DNA of 64,000 nucleotides. It comes from Gracilaria gracilis (taxonomy: Eukaryota; Rhodophyta; Florideophyceae; Gracilariales; Gracilariaceae). The stretch is from assembly GCA_030374805.1 (NCBI GenBank), contig JARGSG010000024.1, forward strand, positions 310,001 to 374,000. The letters run 5' to 3'. Positions within the stretch are counted from its first letter, which is position 1; each line of letters opens with the position of its first letter. Shown piece by piece: positions 43,169 through 55,394 of the stretch. The notes beneath the pieces are model-generated. The model saw only the letters and a list, made by a program, of their open reading frames with translations, did not search any database and was not told the DNA's origin. A program made the translations under genes and the position numbers.

Positions 43169-45814
43169 ATGGCGAAACGTAAGACGAGGGGTGTGAATGC
43201 GGAGGAGGTTAGCGGTCGCGCGTCAAAGAGCCGAATGCGTGGCGAAACTAAAAGTGGCGAAGTTCGCAACGCTCGTAGTACGCGTGCGCCTCGGAGTGGT
43301 TTACGTGGGAAGGGGAGGAAGGGTGCGGCGAGGAGCGACGGTGCGGCAAGGAGAGACGGTGCGGCGAGGAGCGACGGTGCGGCGAGGACAGACGGTGCGG
43401 CGGGGAGCGACGGGGGCGCAACATCGGAGCGAACGGTAAGCATTGTAGTGACGAAACCTATTGCGAACGCACGAGATCAAGAAGTTAGTCCCAAGAAAAG
43501 CATAGGAGCGCAGCGAGGTATGCCGAAAAAGATTCTGCGCGGTGGTCGGGAGAAAGATGGTCGTAGAAGAGGCGCAGAGACTGCGCAAGTTTTAGAGGAG
43601 AGCGATAGCGGGGATATGATAGTGAGGGGTAAAGAGCTTCGTACGAGTGTCGAAGGAAGAACGATAGCAAGGAGTAGTACCATATTAGAGAGTGGGGGTC
43701 TTCGAAGAAGAAAGGGGACTAACGGTGATAAAGTGCCTAAGGCTGGAGCACCCGAAGAGGTGGAAGGAGAAAGGGAGAGGGTGAGGTGTGGTCACCCGCC
43801 GAGGACGCGAGGAGTGGAGAGTTTGGTCGTTGTGACGCCAAATAGAGTGCCAGAGAAGGAAAGCATTGGTTCCGAGCAAGAGAATGCGAACCGGGAGAAA
43901 GAAGGAGTGGATCGTGTGCGGCCAATGGCAGAATGTGAAACAGGGGAGGGTAGTGAGAGAAGAATAGGGAGTGTGGTTCATGGATTGGTGGGTGTGGAAG
44001 TTATAGAAAAGGGGGAAGATAAGCGACGAGAACATGCGGACGGGAGAGTGGTACGACGTAGAAGTGGTGGATCAACCAAGGAAATTGTCGGAGGGACAGC
44101 AGCAGTGGTTGAGAGGGATTTCGAAGGGGAGCACGACGTACAAACAGAACGGCGTCAGGAAGTGAATGTCGTGGAGACAGCGCCACTAACCCCCCGAGGG
44201 ATGCGTGTAAGGCGCAACACCGTTTTACTTCCGAAGGATGTGGGAGACGAAAGTAACGGCGATCGTGGAGAAAGCGGAGGTAGAATTGGAGGAAATGAAT
44301 GGGGATCTACAAGGGAACGAGAAGGGATTGAGGAGAACTTAAGCGTATTGCCACGGTCTGCACTGGTTCAGAGCGTGAATTCACTGAAAGGACAGTTGGA
44401 AAATATGAAGGAAGATCAGTATACATTGATGGTGAGTTTGAAGCTGACGCAGGAAGAGCTGGGACGGCTGAGGGAGGAAAACAAACGGCAAAATGTGTTG
44501 ATCGAAAGTCTTCGGGAGGCAGTGAAGGGGAGAAAGCGAGGTGGTGGAGGAAAGAAGGTAAGAGGGCGTCGAAATTATGATATTGGAGTGGAAGGATGTT
44601 TTTATGGATTCGCAAGGGCTGTATATGATAGGATTCTTCATTATGCGAAGTTGGAGGCGTCTGAACTTTGTTTCGACACGGAAAACGTTGGTAGAAGCTG
44701 GAAGAACAGGAGTGAGACGGTGGTAGAAAGTAGAGAGGGCAGCATGTTTGTAGTTCGGGAGAAGGAGATGGTGCCTAGGTGCCCAATTCAGGTTGCATAT
44801 GAGATGAGGGCGTACAAACCATCGACAGAGGGTAGAAGTGATGTGTTGTTGAAGTATGTGGTCGAGACAGAAATAATGGGAGAGACGTGGGAGACGATAA
44901 GAGAAGCAGGGAGGAAACAAGAGTGCGTGGAGAATGTAAGCGCGGACAAGTATCTGAAGCAGCGGATGAAGCAGACGATAAGCGATGTGATTGGGGTGCG
45001 AAAGCGGGCTGCTCGGGACAGATTATTCTCTTTACTGGGATATGATTTGATTGCGAAGCGGGCGAAGCCTAGCAAGGGGACGGAACTTGGTGAGGAGTTG
45101 AAGAAGCAGATGGACTAGGCTCGCGAGAAGCTTATGGGAAGTGAAGAAGATGGGATGAAGAAGTTCTGTGCATGGAGAATGAGCCGTTTCGAAGATCTTG
45201 CGTACTCTGGGTCAACTGTGCATGCTCCACAGTGGAGCTGTGATGATTAAGACAAGTATTTCAAGAACGGAATGGCGATGGCAGTGTTAAAGGAGTACAT
45301 GGGATACGCAGTGGAGATCAAATATAATGGGGAAAAGCATTACGTGGATGGGACGGTGATGCACCTCGCCAGACTTGATGCGTGGATTGGGCGTGTTGTG
45401 AAAACGATGAACGAGGGTGTGGGACGTGGAGGACAAAGGCAGCTCTTGTTTTCTACATTGTATGGGAGGTACCTGCCGAGGGCAGTGGAGGGTATATTGA
45501 AGGGGGCATAGGAATTGGTGGGGGACGAGCACGGCGAAGAGTTTGAGAACGATGGGTTTTTAGAGGCAGATCCGAGGTGTGTGTCCGGAAATCCGGAGAG
45601 AACTGCGACAGTTGGACTGTGGATTCCGTCGTGGGAGAAGGTATATCTAGCGGTGAGGGAGGATTACTTTATGGCGAATTTTACGCGGAGACTTGGAGCG
45701 GTTCTTGATTGCTACATAGCGGCGTGCCGACCAGAGGAGCCCAGTTTCAGTCGTTTGGTTGGGCCCCGGGGAGAGAGTACGGATGGGGCAGAAGGAGGAG
45801 CGGGGAGAGGGTAG
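43169..45814 (+). pseudogene. Large basic coiled-coil protein of the E element (copy E2)
   Basis: Same gene as at 10136 with few differences. Open from MAKRKTRGV to a TAG at 45116, then in the same frame stops at TAA 45248 (shared with E1) and TAG 45509, ending at 45814. The stop at 11180 in E1 is read through here (PLTPRGMRV), while E1 reads through 45116, so each copy shows where the other decayed. Contains the Arg-rich GAARSD repeats, the LREENKRQNVLIESL coiled coil and the C-terminal IKYNGEKHYVDG region. The shared TAA may be the natural end, with a separate downstream product starting NGMAMAV, or an old lesion. About 450 bases before it (42,713-43,168) show no gene. Confidence 0.7.
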
Positions 45815-45847
45815 GGTGAATAAGAGTGGGAGGAGTGGAGATAGCTG

Positions 45848-45884
45848 TGGGATGATGAAGATGTGGTATATCATCTTCATCCCA
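45848..45884. terminator. Hairpin between convergent E2 genes
   Basis: Counterpart of the E1 hairpin at 12830: TGGGATGATGAAGATG and ATCTTCATCCCA face each other between the 3' ends of the coiled-coil gene and the transposase. Small differences from E1 leave the stem intact. Function inferred from position. Confidence 0.35.
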
Positions 45885-45973
45885 TACCTATCTCCAATCT
45901 TTCCTGTGGAAGAGAGTGGTAGTGATTGGTTTATGAAAATCGTATGGAATGAGTGCTATGTGGGGGGTGGGAG

Positions 45974-48900
45974 TTAGGGCCTGGAAGTGGGGTCCCGGTA
46001 GAATCTGTTGAGGTAGAATCTATGGAAACGCCAATGGAGGCGGGAATTGAAGGGGGGTGCGGGGTAGTTCTGGCGGAGAACATGAACGGAGCCTAGGATA
46101 CAAGAGTAAGGGATGAGTCCAAACCATGGAGAAACGTTGTCGGATGTGGAGTGGGTGGAGATGGGAACTGGATGGGCGGTGTGGTTATGTTCTTCGTCTG
46201 TTGCCCATCGGAGGCATAGGCAGTTGAGGGTGATATCGACTTCGTCGCTTGGTGGGACGAGCTCCATGAATTGTACGAAGGCGAACTACTTGGAAGATGG
46301 AGTGGAAGAAGGAAGGGTGAAGCGAAGAAGGGAGATGAGTTTGCAGACCCAGACGATGGGGGTGGAGTTGGAGGAGCTGGTGCCTGCGACGAGGACGTGA
46401 GAAAACTTTGGGGATTTAGGAGGACCGAAGGACGGGACGGCAAATATTCGTTGGATGAGAGGGACTGAAGGATCCTGGAGCGCGAGCTCATTCCGCTCTT
46501 CAATGTAGTGGTCGAGTGATGGTTCATAACCGCCGGCGACGTAAGCAGAGTTTACTACGCTGATTCGGGTGCGACGGAGAGTGGGGGAGTTCTCTAAGAG
46601 TTCTAGGACTTTGAGAGAAAGGGTGATGAATGAAGGGAGGGCGTGTTTTCCAATCTGTTGGAGGATGGAGAGAGTGTCGGTGGGGAAGAGGTCTTGTAGA
46701 GATTTGGGATTGAAATGAGGATTAGAGCGGAGGAATTTGTGGGCGGTGATGAGATCAGCGAATGAGATGAGTTTTCCATCACGGACCAAACCGGGTTGGC
46801 GGGATTGGATGGGAGAGGCGAGGGCAGGAGTGGAGGAAGTGATGGAGGGGTTGGTGGAAAGGGGGTTCCAATCTTTGGTGGCGTTGGAGTGATGGATGGC
46901 GGGAATGGTTTTTTCATGTGCGGTGGACCTGCGCTTTGAGGTTTTGGAGTAGTTTGACTTGAACAGGGAGTGGGGGTGTTCGAATATGCCGGCATCGTTG
47001 AAGTGGAGGCCTCCGAAGCGGCGAATTTCCTCGACGATGTGGTCGAGGAGATGGAACTTGGGGGTGCCAAGGCTGGAAGTGTGGTGGGGGCCGAGGACGA
47101 GTACGGCTGTGCGCTTGAAGGAGCGGATTTGGAATTGGAGGTCGGTGAGGCGGGAGTCGGTCCATTCTGCGGAGGTGTTGTATCTCATGGAAAAGAGAAG
47201 AAGATCGGAGTACTTGGTGAAAACGGAAGTGATGGGAGCTGCATCGACCTCGTCACAGCAGCGGTCGAAGAAGGCGCCGATGAAGGGGAAGACCATGTCG
47301 AGTGAGCGGTAGTCTTTTGCTTCGAGCATACCACGTAGGCCGTCGGAGGTGAAGATACCGTTAAGGGTCTGACCGTTGTCGGAGGAGGAAAAGTCGATAT
47401 GGAGTCCTGTGGCTGGGGAGTGCTTTTCGATGGCGGCGAGGATGGTGTTCGCGTTTTTTAGGATGGAGGAGCGGACGGAGTTGAAGGAACGACGGGACTT
47501 GGAGGAACGGGGGGTAGTGAAGAGCGATTCTGACTTGAGTCTCTCGATGGCTGCGAGCTTGATGAGCTTGGAGATGCCGAGGTGAAAGTTATGGAGTGGT
47601 TCGAACGGGAAGATGTTGAGGAGAGGGTAAGGTTCGAAGAGGGAGGAGTATTTTGCGAGGGAAAGGGAGTGGAGTGCTTCAACGGCCTTTTCCTTGGTGT
47701 TTCGGGCGATTCTGGGCTTTCTGGCGAGGAGGGCCTTTTCAGCATCTTGGAGGAGGGTAGAGTGTGATTTGCGGGCAACGAGAGTCTGGGTCTGGGATCG
47801 AATGGGGGCGGGGGTGGAATGTGTAGGTGGAGGTCGGAGCGTGGGACGGTACATCGGTGGCATGGATGCTTGGGGCGGGTGCAGTGGGAGATGGCGAGAA
47901 TGTCTTTTGCTTCTGGGATGTCTGCGCAGTAGCTGGCGATGATTGGGTGAAAATGGCGGAGGACGCCATTAGCGTCACGGAAGGGGAAGCCGGTGAGGCC
48001 GGAGGAGAGAAGAGGGTCGAGGAGGTTGGAGATGACACGCTGGATGAGTTGCATTTTGGTAGAGCGGGAGATGCTGGACGAGGTTTGGGGGATGGTATCG
48101 GGGTCTTGAGAGGGGGTGGCGAGATTGAAAGAGGTTGGAAGGTATCCGAGAAGGGTGAGGTTTTCGGTGATACATTTGCGACGGAACGAGTCGGAGAAGT
48201 TGAGAAGAGTGATGTGAAGGGGGTAGGAGGTGATGGAAGAGAATTTGAGGGAGGTGGAGGACTTGTCGGAGTATACCTGGACCAAGCCGATGAAGGAGTC
48301 GATACCGGTGTTCTCAGGGGTGTGCCAGATGCAGGAGTTATTGGAGAACTGCATGATTGCGTGCTTGAGGGCTGGGACAGCTTCTTTTACGAGGGAGGAA
48401 GCCATGGGGTGGGCGAAAGCGGGAGAGCCGGAGGAGGTTGTATGGGGGACGTGGTGGAAGAAGGTGTTGTCGGAGTGTACGAGTGCGAGTTGTCCTTTAA
48501 GGACTTGGATAGCATCCTTTCGGAAGATGGTGGCTGTGAAGAGGTGCTGTGGGTCGTGGAGGATGGTGGGGGTGAAACCGATGTTGCTGACTCGGTGTTA
48601 GAAGAGGTTTGTTTGAAGTTTGAGACACTGGGAGGCGGAGGAGACGGCGTTGTGGAAGGCTGACTTGGAGAAGGAGGGGTCGTGGAGGAGAGAGATGAGT
48701 TCGTCTGCCTTGCGGTGGCCGAGGGTGGAAGCGATGGAAGAGATGTAGAGGATCATTCGTTCGAGGTGGGGGTTGTTGAGGAGAGGGAAGGAGGGGGGCG
48801 GTGGAGGAGGTGGGGAGGGGGAGAGGGAGCAGAAGGGGGTGCCTACGATATGGTAGGCGTCTTGGGTGTGGACGGAGAGGGCGAGCTGCTGCTGGTGGTA

Positions 48901-49146
48901 GGAGTCGTCGTCGGCGATGGGGACGTTATCGGAAGGGCGATTGGAGAGACGAGGTGGGGGTGGTGGTGGGAGTAGGGGGGTGGACTTGTGACGCTTTGTG
49001 CGTGGGGGGAAGTGAGGGACGTTGCCGCCGGGGGAGAGGAAACGCTTGTTGGCGGTGAGACGGTTAGGGCATCTTCTTTGGTGCCTTTGAATGGCGGGGA
49101 TGGTGCGAGCGAAGAAGGAGCAGCCTTCAAAGCAGCAATTAGGCAT
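45974..49146 (-). pseudogene. Plavaka-like transposase (CACTA/EnSpm-related), copy E2
   Basis: Better preserved than E1. The N-terminal finger keeps its last Cys (QRHQRRCPN). The first frame runs to a TAA at about 48,600 (CAA in E1), resumes in the same frame through GLVQVYSDKSSTSLKFSSI and ASYCADIPEAKDILAIS to CHRCTVPRSD, then a frame change near 47,850, in a C-rich run and shared with E1, leads to a 525-codon frame holding FEPLHNFHLGISKLIK, MVFPFIGAFFDRCCDE, KFHLLDHIVEEIRRFGG and IFEHPHSLFKSNYSKTS. A further frame change near 46,280 precedes the end FYLNRFYRDP. DDE residues are presumed Asp in YSDK and Glu in IFEHPH. In relatives this enzyme excises and reinserts the element. Confidence 0.72.
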
Positions 49147-49456
49147 GGCGGGGAGCGGTGTGGGGGTGTTGGGGGAGAGGGGGTTACGTAGTGGTGGGGA
49201 GCGTAATATGGCGCACGGAGGGTGGGACGGAGTGATGGGGGAGGTGGCACGTGATGCGAAGGCGTTTCAAAACTGAGAGAATAAACGGCCGACATCTGAT
49301 ATGAGAGTTGTTGAATAGATGTGCTGTATCTCTATAGAGAGTTCCTATTCGAAGGGTTTGTATTCTTCTAATCGTATTCCATAAGTAGCTATCTATGTAT
49401 ATATATCCCTATTTGCCGCCGTATAGTTCTAAATATGTGCCACTTACACACTTACA

Positions 49457-49687
49457 TTGGGTTCGGAAACTAGCATGAATGGAAGTAACATGCTAGTTTG
49501 TCTTCCATCCAAACTAGCAATGATGGAAATATTCATGAATGATTCTTTCCACGCAAACTAGCACAAGTGGAAATGTGGAAATATTTCCGGAAATTAAGCA
49601 CATCCAAATTTGGATAAATTCACCTGTTTTTCGATCATTTTAATTCGGTCATTTTTGACACCAAAACTAGCATTCCGATAACACCGA
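49457..49687 (-). repeat. Right terminus of E2: TIR and subterminal ACTAGC motifs
   Basis: TIR at 49667-49687, ending ACACCGA with CG outside (49688-49689). ACTAGC or complement occurs near 49,467, 49,493, 49,511, 49,556 and 49,666, the same spacing as in E1. Confidence 0.8.
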
Positions 49688-49689
49688 CG

Positions 49690-50665
49690 TTTAGCAATAA
49701 TGTTGTTGAGTTACCCAAGAATATCACTATTGGGATTGCATTACTGGCACCACAAGTGGTTTTCACGATCTCACCTAGTAGGCTGGGCGAGGTCGCCACC
49801 TCTAAGGAAGGGGGGAATAGATGCACCATATCCCGCATATGCGCGCCCGTTGTCGACAAATACCAAAATAGAACAGGAGATCGCCGGTTAGCTTACACCG
49901 TCACAGGTCAAACGCAATACCCTTTTGAATTTGAGGCGTGCTCTCAAACATGCTGAGAGCAAGCTCACAGCATCCCAGAAGCAGTACAAGGACGACGACC
50001 GAAAGGTAACCCAAGTGGTAGCGGCTACGCCGGGTCAATATATCTATATTGACGACCCTCCGAAAGGAGCAAAACCACGACCGAGTGTTGAATCTGACGA
50101 TGAAGCCATCGATAGAGATATTAACTCTAAGCTTCTACCGAAATCCTCAGGGCCTTTCAAGGTAGTACGCCGAACGGACCACACGGTAACGGTGAACCAA
50201 GATGGTGTAGAGAATGCAATCTCTATCGACCGCATTACGGTCGCACCTGAAACGGTTCAACACAGAAGAGAACGCGGAGAGTCAGCGCATGACCCGAAAG
50301 CTGTTGCTCTGAGAACTCGTCCCGAGAGCCACGATACACCCAATGAGGTTAATGAAGAACTCGGACTACGTACCCCCCGTGGGATTTCATTCGCCCTGCC
50401 ACAGGAGGCGACGAACCCTTCAGGTAAGAGTGGTGCAAGTGTACAGTCAAACCAAAATGGTGAAGCTTTACCGTCTCAGGTTTCTATTGAGTTCCCAGTG
50501 AAACGACTTGTAGGTCACCGCCGAACCCAAGATGGTCTGAAGTACACCGTACGCTGGTATGGTTGAGGCGCCGGCGGTGATACCGCCGAGGCGCCCTCAT
50601 CCATTCCACACCACTTTCGGCTAAGCTACTGGAGAAAGAAAGGCCAAGAACTGCCGGATGATGGA
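49690..50665 (+). pseudogene. Ty3/gypsy integrase C-terminus and chromodomain, remnant
   Basis: The first 200 bases are jumbled pol-like pieces. From about 49,880 a frame gives the integrase C-terminal helices (LRRALKHAESKLTASQKQYK) and the GPF module (LLPKSSGPFKVVRRTDHTV, AISIDRITV), then a Ser/Pro linker and a chromodomain (VKRLVGHRRTQDGLKYTVRW, YG). A TGA at 50564 follows, and the same frame continues GGDTAEAPSSIPHHFRLSYW, which is the rest of the chromodomain. Chromodomains guide integration to marked chromatin in this family. The catalytic core is missing, so it is inactive. It is not the missing part of the 25.4-kb gypsy, whose strand and flanks differ. Confidence 0.75.
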
Positions 50666-53019
50666 TGAAACCTTCTAGGTGATGCGCAGCTCTGAGGAAG
50701 GGGGGAGGCTGTTTTTGTGCCTTCCCTCAGGCGCTGAGCAACACACCGATAAGGTAACTGAAGATATATATGAAGCTAACTAGAACCTAACTGGATACCT
50801 TTAATGAAGAAGCTAACACCAACTGGGAAAAGTTAATCAGAGTGCATCGAAGGGACCAAGAAGGTTTGCCGGAAGACCGTGAAGGTTTAGCGATGACGAC
50901 ATACCGAACGAAGCTCGACGATGGATGCGCTTTGCGCGTCAGCGTCGCAACGATGCCGAAGCTGGCACGCGGCAGGCACGCGCGAGCCCTTTCATGGCAC
51001 GCGCCGCGCACGCATGGCTTCAAACCCAAGTGGTGAAAGTCAAAAAATTATCTTTTTTTTTAAGCGAGAGAAGCGCCCCAGATCCGCAGAGCGCCTCGCT
51101 GGGTAACCGATTCGGTTTACACTACTATGTCTAGGGAACGCGCACCAGCATGGTCAAATAGTCTAAGTATTTTGGCCGTGCCGCGCTCCCGAATCGGCCA
51201 TTCTCAGCCTCTGAAACCGTTTGGTTCCCGAGATACAGACCAAAAGGTGTTTCGGCGTTTTTGACACCGTTTGGAGTGGTAATTTCGGCGTGCAATTTTT
51301 TGACTCGCCTTGCAAGTAACCTCATGGGTCTAAAGCAGCGCGCGCCCGTATGCGCGCCAAGAGATCTTGCAGAACCATTCAGGTACATTGCTGGCACTCG
51401 CGCGTCGTCGCACCCCCCAAGTTACCAAATCGGTACTACGTGACGCTCGCTGCGCACAGAAGGGCAACTGCAAGGTCTACCAATTTGGTTGGAGCTGTTT
51501 ATGGCAGTAGAGACACGACGGAGGATTGCGTCACCCGGATACTGGCTGTGAAGAACCAAAACTTTCGTGGTCATGAAGAACGACACCCATGGGGACTGAT
51601 GCGCTTTGGAATGAACCTTAAAGGTGGAGCATGGAACTGCGCGGGAGACATTAATAATGCTGCGCAGCCCTTTATGGTACGATAGAAATCTTGAAGGTGT
51701 TTCAAAGTTAAGGAAATCAGAAAGAGAGCATGAAATGAACCTGTAGGGTACTATCGAAAACCTTTATGGAACAGCATAATCGACCATGATGGTAACGAAG
51801 GACAAGGAGGCCAAACGAATGGCACATGCCAAGACCTATACGGTGATGCGGCAACCATAGAGGGAGGAAGGAGACCGCTGCGGGATGGGAGCGAGGCCAG
51901 AAAGGACATGAATATACCTCGGACGGTCTAGAAGGGAGCGAGTTTTTCTGCTTACCATGAAAGTTTGTGTCCTTATAAGGTACGAAACCAATCGAGACCT
52001 TTGTGTGGTATTCTTTGAAGACGGAATCGACATGGTTCCTAGATGGTTATCGCGCTCTTTTGACCACGTTAAGGTTTCGCGCTCGTCTTGGATGATCGAC
52101 ACCGAGGGTGGTTTGATGCACATGAAACTGGAACCCTTTGTGGCAGTGCACTGCAAACGCGAACCGAAGCGGCCATCCTTCTACCTTAGGGGTATTGAAT
52201 GAAGCGCTAAGCGCATCGCTCACCGCGACAGAGTGTACCTCTTGGGAATCGTATGCATCTTCCACCGTGCCGGTATCCACACCTGTCAGTGGCGGGACTA
52301 GAAACCTTCGAGGTATAGCTTCTCGGAAACGGACGAGTGACAGTGTCCCCTATTTGGCCCGAATCGTGGAAACCCTGAAGGTGAGAGGTCGGCTCATCTG
52401 CTGGTCATGTCCGAATTGGTAATTGCGCGAACCCGAATGGTGTCATAGGCTGAGAAAGGCGAACAACATGCGAAGGCTACGACCAATATGGGAATGCTGA
52501 AGCTCTTAAGGGATTGTGGTACCCGGAAGAGGTGGAAATCTGCACGAGTTCTTTTGCGAGTGTACCCGAGTGGGCAGTGAAGAAACCTGATGGTATCGCA
52601 ATTGTTTCTGCCAGGTTGCCGTCAACCAGGAGATGGCCAGGGCACAATCCAAACTGGGTTTCGAAGTCCATGAAGGTGAGGCCGGGAGACGTTGTGCGTT
52701 CCAAAACGAAAATGGTACCCACCACGGTGGTACGGAGAAGCGCTCCCCATTGTGGTACAAGCGCGGCGCATAACGCAAGGCAACCAATGCGATGTGCCGA
52801 GGACCCGATTGGTATTGCAATGCAACCAAACTTGATGAAGGGATCGAGGAGCCACGTGGGCGTGGCTCAGGGTAGTAAGGGGGTCTGTAGTACAATACGA
52901 CGTCAGTGGGTTGGTGCCACGTGGGTCTACCTGTACGCCTTGCTGCCTCCACTGCACCCAAAGGGTATTCTGTATTTTTATAATTTCTAATTCCTAATTT
53001 CTAATTTAGTTTAGCTTAA
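50666..53019. other. Gypsy 3' region: possible polypurine tract, then non-coding DNA
   Basis: A purine run GAGGAAGGGGGGAGG at about 50,694-50,708 is followed by TGTTTTTGTGCC, the arrangement of a polypurine tract next to an LTR start. The following 2.3 kb has no protein-like frame; it is mixed in composition and ends with an AT-rich CTAATT repeat near 52,985-53,010. It may be a long or interrupted LTR, but no matching copy lies in the window. Confidence 0.35.
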
Positions 53020-53290
53020 CATTGCTGGCCCATGACAGTAGGTCATGGGCACAGCCGATGACGTCATGCCCGCATGGGGGATCGGCGTTGGTGCACCTTG
53101 TATATATTGTGGTGCACCTCGCCTTCCCCCTCGGGTATTGTAAAGTCAGGCACCAATAGGGCAGTAGCTATACCATCTTGGTCACTTGCTACTCTATTAC
53201 TATTCAGGTTTCACCGCCCGTCGACGTCTAATATCGTACACCTACACGGTCTAGACTAGTTGCCCCGCCGTTTGCCCATGCGGGTTTCAG
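53020..53290 (+). promoter_or_regulatory. LTR-like promoter region with TATA box and paired GGTGCACC
   Basis: TTGTATATATTGTG near 53,099 is TATA-like and sits between two copies of GGTGCACC. Just upstream GCCCATGAC and GTCATGGGC form a small hairpin (53,031-53,054). About 190 bases further the piggyBac relic starts. This could be the U3/R/U5 of the gypsy LTR; that rests on layout alone. Confidence 0.3.
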
Positions 53291-53354
53291 GTGCCCTACT
53301 ACCATATTGGTTGTATGTTTTTCCCCTTTAGGTTGAGCCCTTGCGCGCTCCCTC

Positions 53355-55394
53355 TACCAGGCGGACCCCACACCTTATCGGCATTTATACGAGCATTTTT
53401 CGCTCCACTGCACCGCGTAGGTTGCGAAACAAATGTGTGTATTTTTGTATCGGAGTCTGCCTGCTTTTATTTCCCGACCCGTTATCCTGGAGACTATGTA
53501 GATACGCATGAAACCAACCCACAACCGCATAAAAGCGAATCCCAAACTTTACCGGTTTGCGTTTGATGTAAGAACCTGCAGTAGGTTTTCCTTTGTACCT
53601 GATTGTATTCTAATCCAATAAACGCACCCCGAAAGTCACAGGCAGAGACGCTGCATTTCGCACAAAGTGTTAAAGAAGTGTACGGCTGTGCCACAACGGA
53701 TCTAAAACAGCAATGTCTGGATCTTATGTAGCATATGTGCGTTACGAGTTTTGTTGGGTCATAAGGCGTGTTGTGACAAAACCTTTTTGAAAAAGAATAT
53801 ATCGATCAGGTCATACATGATGCAGTAGTCTTAAAGTTTTAATCTGTGGACGGAAGTCGCCAATTCCAGACCCCTGTATGCAAGGGGTTCATCAATGCAA
53901 AGGAAGTTTTTCCGTTTGTCCCGTCCCACCAGTTTTTTGCTCGTCCAAACTCTGATACAGTCCAAATTTGAGATGTTATGAAACACAGCAAACAATTCAA
54001 GTTCTCAATTGTGTGCAAAAGTTGTACGAATGAGAAGCTGTTTTGCCAAGTAAATCCACTTCATTCTACCCATATTGCAGGGTACAGAACTGTTCTGCAC
54101 AATACTTTTGTCTCTTCGGGTCCCAAAGTCTCGATTACGAATTTGTCGTCGTCTGCCACTCTACAATACGCCTGTTGAGCACGTTACGAGTTGCACTCAC
54201 CAGCGTTATTGGGATTGGGTTTGCTACCGTCCTCTTGGATACTTATTGTTGCTGTTTTTGCTTCGGCCATGTTGTTGATTGTATCATGTTCGTCAAACAC
54301 AAGCGCTACCCTGTCCAACGACGAACAGTTCAAGGGTTTTGGCGGGTGTAGGGTGTTTGTAGAGATCGGCAGCGGTGGACGTGCGTACTGACCCACATTG
54401 TGGATGCAAATTCACGTAGCTCTCAGATTGTGAAAAGCCATGATCGCAGTTAGGCATACTATACAGGAGGGGAAAGCACAATCCTAAACGAGATACAGGG
54501 GTTCCCCAATAGCGCCGGTCATTGGTTCTGATTCGCTTTGGATCTGGATTTCGCCAATGACGTTCACTTGCTTATGTCTAACACGCCTACATCAAAACCG
54601 TCGCTTGGGACCAAAAAGTTGGTTCGACGTTTTCCAAGGTCTGTCTCTCCACCATTTCTTATCCATTTTGTCTCATCTTTAGAGCATCGGAAAGGTGTTT
54701 GTCTCCGCTTTCAAGCGATGCTAAACGCGTTACTGGGTGACCTCCATCACACTCAATATGTTCGACTGCACGCATACCCCGAAAACACATCAAATTCGCA
54801 TAAAACTCAAAACAGTAAATCTCATACACATGTCAGATTCTGTACTACTTTTTGCCTGAGGCATCCCACACAACGTCCTTCAGATTTCTTAACGCAGGCT
54901 CGGAGTCCGTCTCGACAATATTGTACTTTCCCTGGAACGTTAGCGGCCGTTGTAATAGTCAAGAAACGCATTCTGGCAAGTGTACTGATTGGTATCAGGG
55001 TTTGCGGATGGTGTTACTCGTCGTTTAGAGAGTTGTTGTGGTTTAATGGGTCATATGAATCTGGTGTCTACATGTGACTTCGGTGTTATGAAGAGTCTTG
55101 CTGTGTCTTAGGAACAATTGGAGAATTGTCGTCATAAGTTCTCATGGTATCCGATGTAGCTTGTAGGTCGTCAGGGAGGAGCTGGCCGACTTGGCGAAAA
55201 ATAGGGGTGCAAGGCACCAGATATGAAAAGACACATTAAAAATTTACAGACACATTTGCTGTAGGCGTGTTACTGATCGAAACATAAGCGAAGAGAACAC
55301 ATGGCAGGGTGACACCCCCAGATTTCCTGGAAACCCAATCATAATCAAAAGTTACGTCTAGTTCAACACACATAAATTTTCAGGGCTGAAAGGG
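53355..55394 (-). mobile_element. piggyBac B: decayed relative of piggyBac A, one end left
   Basis: From about 53,355 the DNA follows the minus-strand transposase of piggyBac A (58,265 onward) for over a kilobase with many indels, for example GGTTGCGAAACAAATG against AGATTGCGAAATAACT and TTTTTGAAAAA in both. Coding capacity is lost. The right terminus GAAAGGG at 55388-55394 is preserved, with the subterminal ATAAATTTTCAGGGCTG region. The catalytic core beyond 53,355 is missing. The stretch 54.4-55.3 kb is longer than in piggyBac A and holds nothing recognised. Confidence 0.7.

Larger units (their letters stand above)
32076..49687. mobile_element. E2: putative 17.6-kb TIR transposon with chromatin-modifying cargo
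   Basis: Left TIR 32076-32096 and right TIR 49667-49687 are inverted matches over 21 bases with one difference (A/C at position 9); both are followed outward by CG, and both have ACTAGC-rich subterminal zones. In order: coiled-coil gene (-), ketopantoate-reductase-like gene (+), ParB/dioxygenase gene (-), three palindromes, methyltransferase-SET gene (+), basic coiled-coil gene (+), Plavaka-like transposase (-). E1 and E3 confirm independently that the two ends are mobile parts of one family. Against a single simple insertion: left flank is a transposase gene and right flank is gypsy sequence, so the flanks do not join; rearrangement or two abutting partial copies remain possible. Confidence 0.55.

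Noticed and set aside
47827..48663. Gly/Val/Glu-rich 278-codon plus-strand frame
   Set aside because: It is the antisense of the E2 transposase; composition is that of a complementary-strand shadow and the minus strand has the family motifs.
32076..49687. Giant virus or virophage-like insertion
   Set aside because: Methyltransferase and SET genes occur in large viruses, but there is no capsid, packaging ATPase or polymerase, while TIRs and a DDE transposase are present.
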